Positions 17,801-26,355 of a DNA stretch of 63,719 bases are shown here, in pieces. The notes beneath the pieces are model-generated. The model was not told the DNA's origin, ran no database searches, and was given only the letters and a program-made list of their open reading frames with translations. Origin of the DNA: Myxococcales bacterium. Its GTDB lineage: Bacteria; Myxococcota_A; Polyangia; GCA-2747355. The translations under genes and the position numbers were made by a program. Location of the stretch: contig JAGQIK010000214.1 in the NCBI GenBank assembly GCA_020431405.1, forward strand, positions 1-63,719, given 5' to 3'. Position 1 is the first letter of the stretch. Each line of letters starts with the position of its first letter.

Positions 17801-19957
17801 GGGCCAGCGACGCTCGCTGGTGGCGAGCCGCTCGAGGGCGCTGATCGCCGGCTCGTAGTGCGGATCGTGGCGCAGCGCCTTGGAGTAGGCGGCGATGGCG
17901 GCCTCGGAGTTGCCGAGGTGGTCGGCGAGGATGCGCCCCATGCGGCACAGCAGCACGGCGGCGTCGGGGCGGTCTGGCTGATGCACCAGCTCGTGGTGGT
18001 TGAGCGCGAGCAGGTCGTCCCACGCGCCGCGGCGGTGCAGGATGCGGCCGATGCCGCGGATCGCCGCCATGTCGTGCGGGTCGTCGTCGAGCACCTGACG
18101 GTAGACAGACAGCGCCTGGTCGAACTCCTCCAGCTCGCGCTCGAGCACCTGCGCCGCGCGCATGCGACAGCCCGCGCGCTCGCGCGTGTCCTCGGTGACC
18201 AGCGCGTGCTCGAGCAGCGCCGAGGCGAGCTCGACGTGCTTGCCGGCGCGCTCGTAGTGCGCGATCAGCTCGAGCTCCACGACGCGGCTCGCATCACAGG
18301 CGGCCGCGGCGCGCAGGCTCTCCAGCGACTGGTCGAGCTGACCGAGCTCGCGCTCCTGCAGGCGCGCGCGCATCATCAGCAGGTAGGCGCGCGTGCGCGG
18401 ATCGAGCGATTGGTCGGCTTGCTCGAGAAGCAGGTCGGCGAGCTGCGCGTGCTCGCCCTGACTTTCGAGCAGCGCGGCGAGGCCGTGGAAGGCCTGCTCG
18501 GCGCCGGGCACGAGCTCGAGCGCACGGCGAAAGGCCGCGGCCGCCTCGTCGGCACGTTCGAGCTTGAAGGCCAACATCTCGGCGAGCTCGACATAGCGCG
18601 CGGCGCGCGCCGACGGCGGAAGGCCGCCTTCGAGCTGCGGCGAGGTGATCGCCACGAGGCGATCGAAGTCGTTCTGTTTGCGATAGAGCGTGCCGAGGGC
18701 TTGCAGCGCGGGCACGTAGTCGGGGACCTCTTCGAGCGCGCGCGAAAGGGCCGCCTGCGCGCCAGCTGCGTCGTGGAGCTCGTAGAGGCGCAGGCTGCCG
18801 ATCTGCGTCAGCAGCGCCGCGCGTCCGTGGGCGTCGTGCGTGCGCTCGAGCAGCGCCTCGAGCGCCTGGGCCAGCTCTTCGGGGCGCCCCTTGGCTTCGA
18901 GCGCGAAACAGAGCCGACGAAGCGCCGTCGAGTCTTCGGGCGTCGCCTTTGCCGCGGCGCTCAGATCGCGCACGGCGCCGTCGAGATCGCGCGTGAGGTC
19001 GAGGTGCAGCGCGCCGGCTTGCTGCAGCACGCGCGAGACGAGATCGGGCTCCTTCAGCACGGCAGCGAGGCGCTCGAATATCGAGGTCAGCTCGGTCCAG
19101 CGCGCGGAGCGCTCGTAGAGCCGCACCAGCGACAGCAGCGCGGGGATGTTTTCGGGATCGGCCTCGACCGCGCGCTTGTAGGCGCCTTCGGCCTGCTCGT
19201 CGTGGCCGAGGCGAAACTCGAGCAGCGTGGCGGTGGTGTAGAGGCAAAGCGCGCGCTCCGCGGCGTCGCTGACGACCTCGCTGAGCTGCTCGAGCGCCGT
19301 AGCCGCTTCCTCGTAGCGCGCTAGATCGTCGTAGAGCGAGGCGGCGCGAAAGAGCGCCGGGATGTCGCGCGGCGTCAGGCGCAGCGCGCGATCGAGCAGC
19401 TTCAGCTCGGCGTCGCTGTCGCCGAAGCAGTAGCGCATCACCGCGGCGGCCTCGAGCAGCACGGCGGCGCGCGTCTGGTTGTCGCCGCCGACGTTGACCT
19501 CGGCCTGGCCGATACGGATCGCCTCTTCGAAGTAGCCCAGGCGCAGCATCAAGCGCCGCGCGCGCGCGAGCAGCGTCGTCGACTGCGGCGCCAGCGCGAG
19601 CGCTCGGCTGACGTCTTCGGCGAGCACGCGCGCCGACGCGCCGACGCGCTCGCCGTACATCGCGCAGTCGAGCAGCGTGTTGGCGGCGCGGCCGAGCTGG
19701 TTGGCCGTCTCGAGCGCGTCCGCTTCGCGACGATAGATCAGCCGCTCGCGCGCGAAGGCCGCGTCGACCTCGGGCTCCGCGTCGGCGGCCGCCGACTCGG
19801 CATCGCTCGCGACCCCGCCGTCACCCTCGCCGCGCGGCGCGTCGTCGGGGATCGCCGGCGGGCGGACGACGTCGTCTTCACTGCTGAGCAGCGCTTCGAC
19901 CTCGTCGGTGAGCAGCCGCTGACTGCCGCTGTCGTCGCTTCGGGTGGTCTGCGTCAC
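14852..19957 (-). CDS. Giant TPR-repeat protein (1701 residues)
   Basis: A 1701-residue, almost wholly helical protein of degenerate tetratricopeptide repeats: for example AAFRRALELVPGAEQAFHGL, YRQVLDDDPHDMAAIRGIGR and YSKALRHDPHYEPAISALER. No signal peptide or membrane helix is seen, so it is probably cytoplasmic. The first 70 residues are acidic and disordered. The last about 350 residues are less repetitive and resemble C-terminal parts of other large myxobacterial TPR proteins. It likely acts as a scaffold; no partner is evident. It begins 260 nt from the divergent redox locus and ends near tRNA-Arg. Confidence 0.92.
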   Translation of the reverse strand: MTQTTRSDDSGSQRLLTDEVEALLSSEDDVVRPPAIPDDAPRGEGDGGVASDAESAAADAEPEVDAAFARERLIYRREADALETANQLGRAANTLLDCAMYGERVGASARVLAEDVSRALALAPQSTTLLARARRLMLRLGYFEEAIRIGQAEVNVGGDNQTRAAVLLEAAAVMRYCFGDSDAELKLLDRALRLTPRDIPALFRAASLYDDLARYEEAATALEQLSEVVSDAAERALCLYTTATLLEFRLGHDEQAEGAYKRAVEADPENIPALLSLVRLYERSARWTELTSIFERLAAVLKEPDLVSRVLQQAGALHLDLTRDLDGAVRDLSAAAKATPEDSTALRRLCFALEAKGRPEELAQALEALLERTHDAHGRAALLTQIGSLRLYELHDAAGAQAALSRALEEVPDYVPALQALGTLYRKQNDFDRLVAITSPQLEGGLPPSARAARYVELAEMLAFKLERADEAAAAFRRALELVPGAEQAFHGLAALLESQGEHAQLADLLLEQADQSLDPRTRAYLLMMRARLQERELGQLDQSLESLRAAAACDASRVVELELIAHYERAGKHVELASALLEHALVTEDTRERAGCRMRAAQVLERELEEFDQALSVYRQVLDDDPHDMAAIRGIGRILHRRGAWDDLLALNHHELVHQPDRPDAAVLLCRMGRILADHLGNSEAAIAAYSKALRHDPHYEPAISALERLATSERRWPDLVDVLDRYATARDDGPSAADAMCRAGEVAALQLSDLERAHDLFERALTQHPASTRAMHGLVSVCLRSGRHERAAEVLARLIAQVESRVESGRASDAARGDEPSEQQSVLVLELARLRELHLDDQPDLELYQLAARGPFGERLRFELLRVLRHTTRHGASLDGAAEWLGELGAHAADEGLALAHLLEATHMREWAGAGKSALAAIAEAYRRAPTNLATIWAYERVLAQADKQRELARLREAEAALELDRSLRVQRLVAAARAYADAGDGGDCERVCAECLELDASSIAAHRLRIELCERRGGAASELARLHDGLANACVDETNQLESALCASDLWERGGKLDEAIASLSVPLASDPSQPQAFARAESLLGRRGRFQDLSKLYRRRLRITEAPEERIELLRRHAQILHARLHRPEQAITELNALLSLSPDDSDALQALAALQGQLGHWSEAAATQARLVEIASAGEMRRAARLSLADLLLTRLHRASEARQMLEDAAAEHPQDLEIQRRMIELARTVGDWKRASALLAGLAAREGIDAATRIAALLDHAEVARLGLADVAACDESEARAVAAAIATADPAARDCLDRCCRSPEQARRVIAHMEAAIEQHDQRPEVAGALELLAARMWIERERDSERALAHLGRLAQRGVAAAECHVLIGRAYELSGERAAATSAFRAALERDRTSVEGYRGLARVGPPALAPCAAAMVAWLGEPDAEDTMSLATLAGDGLPSGQLPATAFGMPGVLGAMQRALIAAAPHLGETLPQPSGRPLSSAHVAHAKARRLAMVLALPEPMLYAAAGVSDVRVGVGDPLPLFIAPALLEQAQRAAPDIADGPLPGAILTFQLTRALFQYHGGGGLISAYSNEELDALLDALSSQRNVGDEAQALRRTLSRSLPRRVRKQLAELVGEVPRADWVGYRATLETSAHRIALAACRDPRAAIAALAAGRASDARAALASPEVSELLEFAASDGFATLLRTLWR

Positions 19958-20218
19958 GAATCTCGATGGTATTACAACCCACGCAAAAAGGGCGGACAGT
20001 AACGTGTAACGTTGGCGTGATTCTCACTACCTACACAGGTATTTTAGTCGAGATGGTGTAACAGAGTCGTGACACTGTGCCGTGACACTGGCACAATTCC
20101 GGAGCGTTTACGGGCCTTTTAGCGCATTCAAGTGCGCGGAATCACGGCCCGGCATACATGGTACGACCGTTGCTCTAGCGCTACACCCAGACAGCCACGG
20201 AGCACCGGGAGTAACCAC
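19958..20218. promoter_or_regulatory. Divergent intergenic region with 10-bp direct repeat
   Basis: This 260-nt stretch is markedly more AT-rich than its surroundings and separates the TPR giant from the redox locus. A perfect direct repeat CGTGACACTG occurs at 20068-20077 and 20081-20090 (13-bp phase). GTGTAAC occurs twice (near 20003 and 20056), and GTGCC/GGCAC arms surround the second repeat. These look like regulator sites, but no standard -10/-35 pair is clear. Confidence 0.5.
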
Positions 20219-21277
20219 ATGATCGCCTTAGCTCGACTGGCCCGACGCGCGCTCGCGTCGTCGGGACCCCTACTGCTTGTCGCCTTGCTGGCGCTCGGCT
20301 GCAACGACAGCGAGCCCGCCGCGCAACCCGAGACGGGCCCCACGCCCGACGTCCTGCCCGACCCCGACGTCGGCACGGACATCTCGGTGGACGCGCCCTT
20401 CCCCGATGGACAGGTGCCCGACCTCGCGCCCTACAGCCCCGAGGTCTGCGACGGCATCGACAACGACATCGACGGCAAGGTCGACGAGGGCACCGTGGTG
20501 CCCGCCGTCTGGGCCGGCGCCACATACGTTCCCGCTGGCTTCTTCGGCCTCGCCGAGCAGCGCTTGATCGTGCTGAGCGAGCCGGATCCGACCCACTCGC
20601 GACCGGCGGTGCTCTTCGCGGTCAACCTCGACCTGATCAAGCTCGCCAATAACGCGCCGTCGTTCCTCTCGCACCTGGCGCGCGTCGATCAGCTCGATCC
20701 GAAGGTCAACAGCAGCTTCAGCGGGCCGACCGGCTTCGCGCTGCCGTCGAAGCCGTTCACGGCGCTCGCCTATCTCGCCGCCGGCACCGGCGCGACCAAC
20801 ACCGTGCTCGGCAGCAACAACAACGCGCTCGTCTTCGCCGGCGCCGACGACAAGCTCTATCTGCTCGAGTCGGGCGCGGACGCGAGCGGCCGCGATCTGG
20901 TCACCACGGGCAGCTGGCGCACGGTAGCGCTCGCCGACGTGTTCAACGGCAGCAATCTGACGCCGCCGAGCAGCATCGACGCGATCGAGATCTTGGGCGG
21001 GCTGCTGTCGATCGTCAGCGGTCAGGATCTCTACCTCATCAACCTCGGCGACAAGAGCAAGTCCACCAAGGGCAGTGCGGCGACGTTCCTCGCGGGGTTT
21101 TCCGGCGCGGGGCCGCAGCTCCCGCTGGCGACGATCTTCACGCAGCCCGGCCAGGCCTGGATCTGGGTCACCCAGCAGAGCGACCTGTTTGTCGCCGCGG
21201 CGGGCAGCGGCTGGCTTCCCTCGGCGACGCTCGAAAACCGCTTCCTCTGCGAGCCGCCGACCACGGGGGGCAACTGA
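20219..21277 (+). CDS. Lipoprotein with MopE-type metal-binding motif
   Basis: About 352 residues from the ATG at 20219, preceded by GGGAG at good spacing; an earlier in-frame ATG lacks this. A lipoprotein signal peptide with lipobox LALGC is followed by a Pro/Asp-rich linker and PEVCDGIDNDIDGKVDEG, the putative metal-binding motif seen in MopE-like proteins of Myxococcota. The remainder is beta-rich and has no recognised domain. It is the first gene of a five-gene run with 4-nt or shorter junctions, so probably an outer-membrane component of the exported redox system. Confidence 0.8.
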   Translation: MIALARLARRALASSGPLLLVALLALGCNDSEPAAQPETGPTPDVLPDPDVGTDISVDAPFPDGQVPDLAPYSPEVCDGIDNDIDGKVDEGTVVPAVWAGATYVPAGFFGLAEQRLIVLSEPDPTHSRPAVLFAVNLDLIKLANNAPSFLSHLARVDQLDPKVNSSFSGPTGFALPSKPFTALAYLAAGTGATNTVLGSNNNALVFAGADDKLYLLESGADASGRDLVTTGSWRTVALADVFNGSNLTPPSSIDAIEILGGLLSIVSGQDLYLINLGDKSKSTKGSAATFLAGFSGAGPQLPLATIFTQPGQAWIWVTQQSDLFVAAAGSGWLPSATLENRFLCEPPTTGGN

Positions 21278-22551
21278 TGCGTGCGCGTAATCAGAGCAAC
21301 CGCTTCGCCGCGCTGCTGCTGTGCACGTGCAGCTTGGCCACAGCGCTCGGCTGCGCGAGCGACGAGCAGCCCGTCGCCGAAGAGACCTACGTCGCGCTGA
21401 GCGAGATCAGCGACGCCGAGCTGCCGTTGAGCACGCTGGCGCTGCCCGTGGCGCTCGCCGACGACAGCACCCTCAGCGCTGGCGACTACCGCGGCGTGGT
21501 GCTGCTCGGCGGCAAGGCCGGTTTGTTCAAGCAGTCGGGCAGCACGGAGGTCGAGCAGCTCGACAGCGAGGCCGTCGTCGCCATCACGCACGATCCTGGC
21601 GCGGGTGCGCGCAGCGAGAAAGTCATCATCGCGCGCGCGCATCGCTTCGAGACGTATGACGGCGAGCTTCTGCTCTCGCCGCTCTACGCCTACCTCTCCG
21701 GCGGCGGCGACGTCACCGCCGTCGCGCCCGCCGCGCAGTCCGAAGGGCGCTTCGACGGGCTGTGGGTCGCTGCCACAAGCGGGCTCTATCGCCTCGTCGG
21801 CGACGAGGTGGAGCGCTTCGAGGCCGTGCGCAGCGCGAGCGCGGTGTCGGCCATCGCCGGCGCCGGGCGCGCCGTGGTGCGCGACATGAAGTCCGTCGCC
21901 ACCGCGCTGCGGCTGGAGAAGGACGGCTGGGCCATGCGCGCGCTGCCAACCAGCGAGCAAGGCGCGCCCGCCAGCGCGACGGCGATCGTGCCCACGCGCG
22001 ACGGCGGCTATCTGGCGCACGCCGGCGGCGAGCTGTTCGTACGCCGCGAAGCGGACAAGACGCGCCCCGCGCGCTGGCTGCCGCTGCGCATCAAGCCCGA
22101 CGCCGACGGCAACGAGCAGGCCAAGGTGCAGCGCGTCGCCCCGGACGCGAGCACCGGCAGCGTCTGGGTCATCACCGACGATGAGCTCTACCGCTTCGAC
22201 GGCGGCAGCAAGGCGCTGCGCGTGGCGCGGCCGCAGGGCTTCGGTGCGTCGGTGGCCGCGCACGTCAGCAGCGACGGCACGCTGTGGCTCAGCGACGGCA
22301 AGCTCGTCGCGCGCATCGGCGAGCGCGAGGTGGTGACCTACGCCAAGGACGTCAAGCCGTGGCTCGCCGCGCGCTGCACCAGCTGTCACGAGCCGGGCGG
22401 CCCCGCGCCGATCGCCCTCGATAACTACGACAGCGCCAAGGACAACATCGCGCGCGCCATCGAGCTTGTCACGCGCCAGGAGATGCCGCCCAGCGGCGGC
22501 GAGGACGCGACGCTGCTGCGGCTGTGGCGCGACGGAGGCTACCGCAAATGA
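21277..22551 (+). CDS. Lipoprotein with C-terminal c-type haem domain
   Basis: A 424-residue lipoprotein (lipobox ATALGC) starting on the last base of the preceding TGA. Residues about 30-330 form a beta-rich, probably propeller-like region. The last about 75 residues are a small cytochrome domain: DVKPWLAARCTSCHEPGG supplies the CxxCH haem site, and EMPPSGG supplies the likely Met axial ligand, ending LLRLWRDGGYRK. This C-terminal domain matches the cytochromes fused in planctomycete and myxobacterial DUF1501-linked loci. The ATGA overlap with the next gene supports co-expression. Confidence 0.85.
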   Translation: MRARNQSNRFAALLLCTCSLATALGCASDEQPVAEETYVALSEISDAELPLSTLALPVALADDSTLSAGDYRGVVLLGGKAGLFKQSGSTEVEQLDSEAVVAITHDPGAGARSEKVIIARAHRFETYDGELLLSPLYAYLSGGGDVTAVAPAAQSEGRFDGLWVAATSGLYRLVGDEVERFEAVRSASAVSAIAGAGRAVVRDMKSVATALRLEKDGWAMRALPTSEQGAPASATAIVPTRDGGYLAHAGGELFVRREADKTRPARWLPLRIKPDADGNEQAKVQRVAPDASTGSVWVITDDELYRFDGGSKALRVARPQGFGASVAAHVSSDGTLWLSDGKLVARIGEREVVTYAKDVKPWLAARCTSCHEPGGPAPIALDNYDSAKDNIARAIELVTRQEMPPSGGEDATLLRLWRDGGYRK

Positions 22552-24176
22552 GACGTCCGCTTACCCTGATGACCACCGTCGCGCTGGCGGCGCTCTTGAC
22601 GTCGGCGTCGGCGCTCGCCGAGGCCCCCGCGTGCAAGCCGTCGTCGAGCGCGCGCGCGCTGCAGTACCTGCGGCGGCTGAGCCTCGATCTGCTCGGCCGC
22701 GTGCCGACCATGGCCGAGATCGACGCGGTGAAGAAGGCCGGCGAAGTGAGCGCCGAGAGCATCGACACGATGCTCTCGTCCGCCGGCTTCGTGCAGCAGA
22801 TGCGCGCCTATCACCGCGGCTTGCTCTGGACCAACGTGCGCAACGTGCGCATGTCGTCGCCGTCTTTCGATCTGGTCGGCTTCGGCGGCGTGCCGATGGC
22901 GATGCGCGGCTACCGCGCCTACCAGTATCGCGGCGACGCGGCGGCGAGCTGTCTCGACGTGCCGGCGCTTTTCGATCCCAACGGCAAGCCGATCACCGTG
23001 CCACACCCGACGCTCCCTGGCGCGCGGCAGGAGGGGTACGTGATGGTCGAGCCGTACTGGGCGCCGGGGACGCAGATCAAGGTCTGCGCCTTCGACGCCA
23101 ACGCCGCCGAAGAGGTCAACGGCAAGAAGTGCTGGCGCCCCGACGCCGGCGCGGAGTGCGGCTGCGGCCCCAACCTGCGCTACTGCCAGCGTCGCTCCAA
23201 CGAGTATCTCGGCAGCGGCATCTACGGCGGCGTCGACACGCAGCGCATCATCGCCGACGCCTTCGCCGAGCAGATGCTGCGCTTCATCGACGACGTGGTC
23301 AGAAGCGATCGCCCCTACACCGATCTGCTGGTGGCCTCGGACATGGAGGTCAACGGCCCCATCGCGCACTACCTGCGCTACCAGACCAAGACGCGCGGCT
23401 TCACCGACTACTACGCCGATCCCGATCAGGACTACAAGGTGCCCGACCTGAAGTTTTCGGACCAGGGCCAGTGGGTCAAGGTCGCGCGCGGCGGGCGCCA
23501 CGCCGGCATCTTGACGATGCCTGGCTACCTGCTGCGCTTTCAGACCAACCGCGGGCGCGCCAACCGCTTCTACAACGCGTTTCTGTGCAAGCAGTTCGCC
23601 GCGCCGCCGAGCGGTCTGCCCTCGGGCGCCGACCCTTGCAACAGCGAGCCCGACCTCAAGCAGCGCTGCGGCTGCAGCCACTGCCACACCAGCCTCGAGC
23701 CGCTGGCGGCCTACTGGGGACGTTTCGCCGAGAGCGGGCTGGCGCCGCTTTCGGACATGGTGCGCTTCCCCAACAAGCTCAACAGCGCCGATCTCGCCAC
23801 TTGCGAGAAGCCCGGCCTGAACTTCCTCGACAAGCAGATCTGCCAGCGCTTCTTCCTGCTCGACCCGGGACACCCCAAGGAGCAGGCCGAGAAGGGCAAG
23901 CTGCGGCCCTACGTCTTCGCCACCAAAGAGATCGAAGACAACATCGAGCTCGGCCCCGGCGCCTTGGCGCAAAAGGCGATCGCCAGCGGCGAGCTGGCGA
24001 GCTGCACCGTCAAGAAGATGCTCGGCGTGTATCTCGGCACGTCGAGCGACAGCGCGCTGGTCGACAAGCTGGCGGCGAGCTTCCGCGCCGGCGGGCGCTA
24101 CAGCCTGCGCGCGCTGGTGCGCAGCATCGTGACCGACGCGGCGTATCTGCCGGGTGGGCTCGGAGGTGGGAAATGA
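22548..24176 (+). CDS. Exported DUF1549/DUF1585-like c-type cytochrome
   Basis: A 542-residue exported protein with signal peptide ending at SALAEA. The opening RRLSLDLLGRVPTMAEID is the DUF1549-like pattern. A Cys-rich part (CWRPDAGAECGCG and RYCQR) lies near residue 200. CGCSHCHTSLEPLAAYWGRF provides a CxxCH haem site of the DUF1588 type (CxxCHxxLDPLGxxxxxF). The C-terminal region ASCTVKKMLGVYLG followed by LRALVRSIV resembles DUF1585. These domain families are known but biochemically little studied. The start ATG at 22548 overlaps the previous stop. Function in peroxidase-like or electron-transfer chemistry is inference. Confidence 0.8.
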   Translation: MRRPLTLMTTVALAALLTSASALAEAPACKPSSSARALQYLRRLSLDLLGRVPTMAEIDAVKKAGEVSAESIDTMLSSAGFVQQMRAYHRGLLWTNVRNVRMSSPSFDLVGFGGVPMAMRGYRAYQYRGDAAASCLDVPALFDPNGKPITVPHPTLPGARQEGYVMVEPYWAPGTQIKVCAFDANAAEEVNGKKCWRPDAGAECGCGPNLRYCQRRSNEYLGSGIYGGVDTQRIIADAFAEQMLRFIDDVVRSDRPYTDLLVASDMEVNGPIAHYLRYQTKTRGFTDYYADPDQDYKVPDLKFSDQGQWVKVARGGRHAGILTMPGYLLRFQTNRGRANRFYNAFLCKQFAAPPSGLPSGADPCNSEPDLKQRCGCSHCHTSLEPLAAYWGRFAESGLAPLSDMVRFPNKLNSADLATCEKPGLNFLDKQICQRFFLLDPGHPKEQAEKGKLRPYVFATKEIEDNIELGPGALAQKAIASGELASCTVKKMLGVYLGTSSDSALVDKLAASFRAGGRYSLRALVRSIVTDAAYLPGGLGGGK

Positions 24177-24820
24177 CGAAGAGGCCACAGGCTACGGGCC
24201 ACAGGCCACAGGGGTGGCTTTTTGCGGCTCTCTTGGCCTTTGTGATGTTGGGGTGCAGTGAGACGGCGGCGCCTACGACCTCGACGGGTGAGCCTTGGCG
24301 GCAGACGCCGACGGGTAAGACGCCGGGGCGGTTGGATCCGGTGGGGCGGCAGGCCAAGCGCGTGAGCATCGCGCAGCTGCGCGTGTCGATCCCGCAGCTG
24401 TTCGGCGGGCTGACGTGGACCTCGGGCACCGGCAACGAGAGCATGTTCGACCAGCTCTCGCGCACGCTGGGCGAGCCCGACTACCTCGAGGTCACGCGCG
24501 AGAATCGCGACATCACGCCGCTGTTTCTCAAGTTCATGAGCGACATGGCCGGGCAGGTATGCCGCAAGGCGGTCTTCGCCGACCGCGATCAGAGCGACGA
24601 GCAGAAGCGCGTGCTGATGCGCCACGCCGACGTCAACACCAACCTGCGCTGGCTCAAGCTCAAGTTCCTGCAGATCGACGTCGCCGCCGACGACAAGGAC
24701 GGCATCCGCCACCTGCGTCGCGTCTACGACGCCACCCTCGCGGCGACCAAGTATCGCGAGAAGGGGTGGGAAGCGGTCTGTGTCGCGCTGCTGACGTCGC
24801 GCGAATTTCTCACCTACTAA
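24173..24820 (+). CDS. Small lipoprotein resembling a split DUF1592-type module
   Basis: About 215 residues with lipobox VMLGC. The first 15 codons (TKRPQATGHRPQ) derive from a short DNA repeat (CCACAGG units), so the true start could be slightly downstream. After a Thr/Pro linker, VSIAQLRVSIPQLFGG resembles the DUF1592/1595 opening, and the end WEAVCVALLTSREFLTY matches the DUF1592-like WxxvCxALLxSxEFL close. Two Cys (QVCRKAV and AVCVAL) are conserved-looking. It overlaps the upstream stop (ATGA) and is followed by the DUF1501 gene after 14 nt. It appears to be one piece of a domain set that is fused in other bacteria. Confidence 0.7.
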   Translation: MTKRPQATGHRPQGWLFAALLAFVMLGCSETAAPTTSTGEPWRQTPTGKTPGRLDPVGRQAKRVSIAQLRVSIPQLFGGLTWTSGTGNESMFDQLSRTLGEPDYLEVTRENRDITPLFLKFMSDMAGQVCRKAVFADRDQSDEQKRVLMRHADVNTNLRWLKLKFLQIDVAADDKDGIRHLRRVYDATLAATKYREKGWEAVCVALLTSREFLTY

Positions 24821-24834
24821 CGGAGCACATCGAG

Positions 24835-26193
24835 ATGGCTTCTTCACGACGTACGTTTCTCAAGGGTCTCGGCCTCGGCGTGGGCGCGATGATGCTCGCG
24901 CCGTGGCGCGCGATGCCGCTCTTCGCCGCGGGCAACGCGGTCAATCGGCGCTACATCTTCTGCTACATGGACGGCGGCTGGGATCAGCTGCTGGCACTCG
25001 ATCCGCGCGACCCGGCGACCTACACCAAGAGCACGCACAACATCGAGCCGGCCTACGACCTGCTGCCGGCGGCCTATCCGCGCACGGTGCTGCAGCCGTC
25101 GGGCAGCAACATCACGTTCGGCCCCGCGATCGGCAACCTGCAGAGCCACGCCGACAAGATGTGCGTGGTGCGCGGCGTGCAGATGGGCACGCTGACGCAC
25201 GAGGTCGGGCGGCGCTACTTCCTGACCGGCAAGGTGCCGCGCGGACTGACCGCGGCGGGCTCGTCGATCCCGGCGCACATCGTCGACCAGCACGGCGCGC
25301 TCGGCTATCCGCTGCCCAACCTGGTGGTGCAGGCCGAGACCTACAACGAAGACCTGCACGTCTACGCGTCCGGTCTCGCGCTCAACGGCGTGGGCGATCT
25401 ACTCGCCGTGCTGCGCGACGGCCCCGACGCGCCCGACGCGAAGATGCGCGCCATCCTCGCCGAGTATCGCAAGCGCACGAGCTGTGATCCGGGGCGCCTC
25501 GATCCCGACGGCACGGGTGTGTTCGCCGCGGTCAAGCAGTCCGCCGACGACGCCGAGAAGCTGATGGACGCCGATCTCGACAAGCACTTCGACTTCGGCG
25601 GCGGCGCCACGCAAGAGATCCTCGATCTGCGCCAGCGCTACGGCATCACCGACGCTCAGCCCAACTCCGGCGCCGCACAGCTGGCGCTGGCCTTCCAGGC
25701 GATCCGCCTCAAGGTGGCGCAGTGCGTGACCGTGACGCTCGCCAACGGTCTCGACACGCACGAGGGCACCTGGCGCACGCTGCAGCCGCAGCTTCTGCGC
25801 GACGCCTTCAACGCGCTCTCGGTGCTCATCGACGACCTCGCCAACACAGCCGACCCCGACCAGCCGCAAAAGAAGCTGCTCGAGACGACCAACGTGGTGG
25901 TCTTCTCCGAGTTCGCGCGCACGCCGATGCTCAACAACCGCGGCGGGCGCGACCATCACCTCGCCAACTCGGCGCTCTTCTTCGGCCCCGACGTGCCGCA
26001 CAACCGCGTCATCGGCGCGACCTCCGACAGCGGCATGGACGCGCTCAAGATCGACCCCGACACCGGCGCGCCGCGCACCGACGGCGTCTTCGTCACGCCG
26101 ACGCTGCTGTTCACCTCGCTGATGACCAACGCCAACTACAAGATCGACAAGCTGCGCGTCAACGACACGCTGCCCTGCCTACGCCCCACCTAG
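24835..26193 (+). CDS. Tat-exported DUF1501 family protein
   Basis: A 452-residue protein. The signal peptide SSRRTFLKGLGLGVGAMM has the RRxFLK twin-arginine motif, so it would be exported folded via the tatBC encoded at 6378-7924. The family pattern is clear: IFCYMDGGWDQLLALDP, MCVVRGVQMGTLTHEVG, GLDTHEGTW, TNVVVFSEFARTPMLNNRGGRDHH and FGPDV, which place a binding pocket of Asp, His and Glu related to the alkaline-phosphatase/sulfatase fold. DUF1501 partners with DUF1549/DUF1553 cytochromes in planctomycetes and myxobacteria; substrate is unknown. Confidence 0.92.
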   Translation: MASSRRTFLKGLGLGVGAMMLAPWRAMPLFAAGNAVNRRYIFCYMDGGWDQLLALDPRDPATYTKSTHNIEPAYDLLPAAYPRTVLQPSGSNITFGPAIGNLQSHADKMCVVRGVQMGTLTHEVGRRYFLTGKVPRGLTAAGSSIPAHIVDQHGALGYPLPNLVVQAETYNEDLHVYASGLALNGVGDLLAVLRDGPDAPDAKMRAILAEYRKRTSCDPGRLDPDGTGVFAAVKQSADDAEKLMDADLDKHFDFGGGATQEILDLRQRYGITDAQPNSGAAQLALAFQAIRLKVAQCVTVTLANGLDTHEGTWRTLQPQLLRDAFNALSVLIDDLANTADPDQPQKKLLETTNVVVFSEFARTPMLNNRGGRDHHLANSALFFGPDVPHNRVIGATSDSGMDALKIDPDTGAPRTDGVFVTPTLLFTSLMTNANYKIDKLRVNDTLPCLRPT

Positions 26194-26229
26194 GGTCACT
26201 CTCTGCCTCGCAACCACCCGAAAACATGG

Positions 26230-26304
26230 GGCGCGTGCGGCACAATGACAAAACCCAACGTGCGAAATCCGCACGTGGGTTTTGTCATTGTGGGTTATCG
26301 CGCC
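26230..26304. terminator. Very long near-perfect hairpin downstream of the redox locus
   Basis: An inner stem pairs 26241-26264 with 26270-26292 (23 bp, one bulged A, loop AAATC). After a small internal loop, GGCGCG pairs with CGCGCC (26230-26235 / 26299-26304). A T-rich start follows. It could terminate the redox operon; its AT-rich stem arms (ACAATGACAAAACCC) are unlike the flanking DNA and the length is unusual for a terminator. I found no second copy in the window. Confidence 0.6.
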
Positions 26305-26355
26305 TTTGATTCCGGCGTGTTGTGGAGCATAGAGTGACCCCACGAGGAGGGCTGG

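Noticed and set aside
15242-19324. A 1360-codon plus-strand open frame opposite the TPR giant
   Set aside because: It is a GC-driven antisense shadow; the minus frame gives clear TPR protein, while this one gives Arg/Gly/Leu-rich non-protein-like sequence.
26305-26355. preQ1 riboswitch upstream of queF
   Set aside because: No short C-rich loop hairpin with an A-rich tail is seen between the long hairpin and the queF ribosome site.
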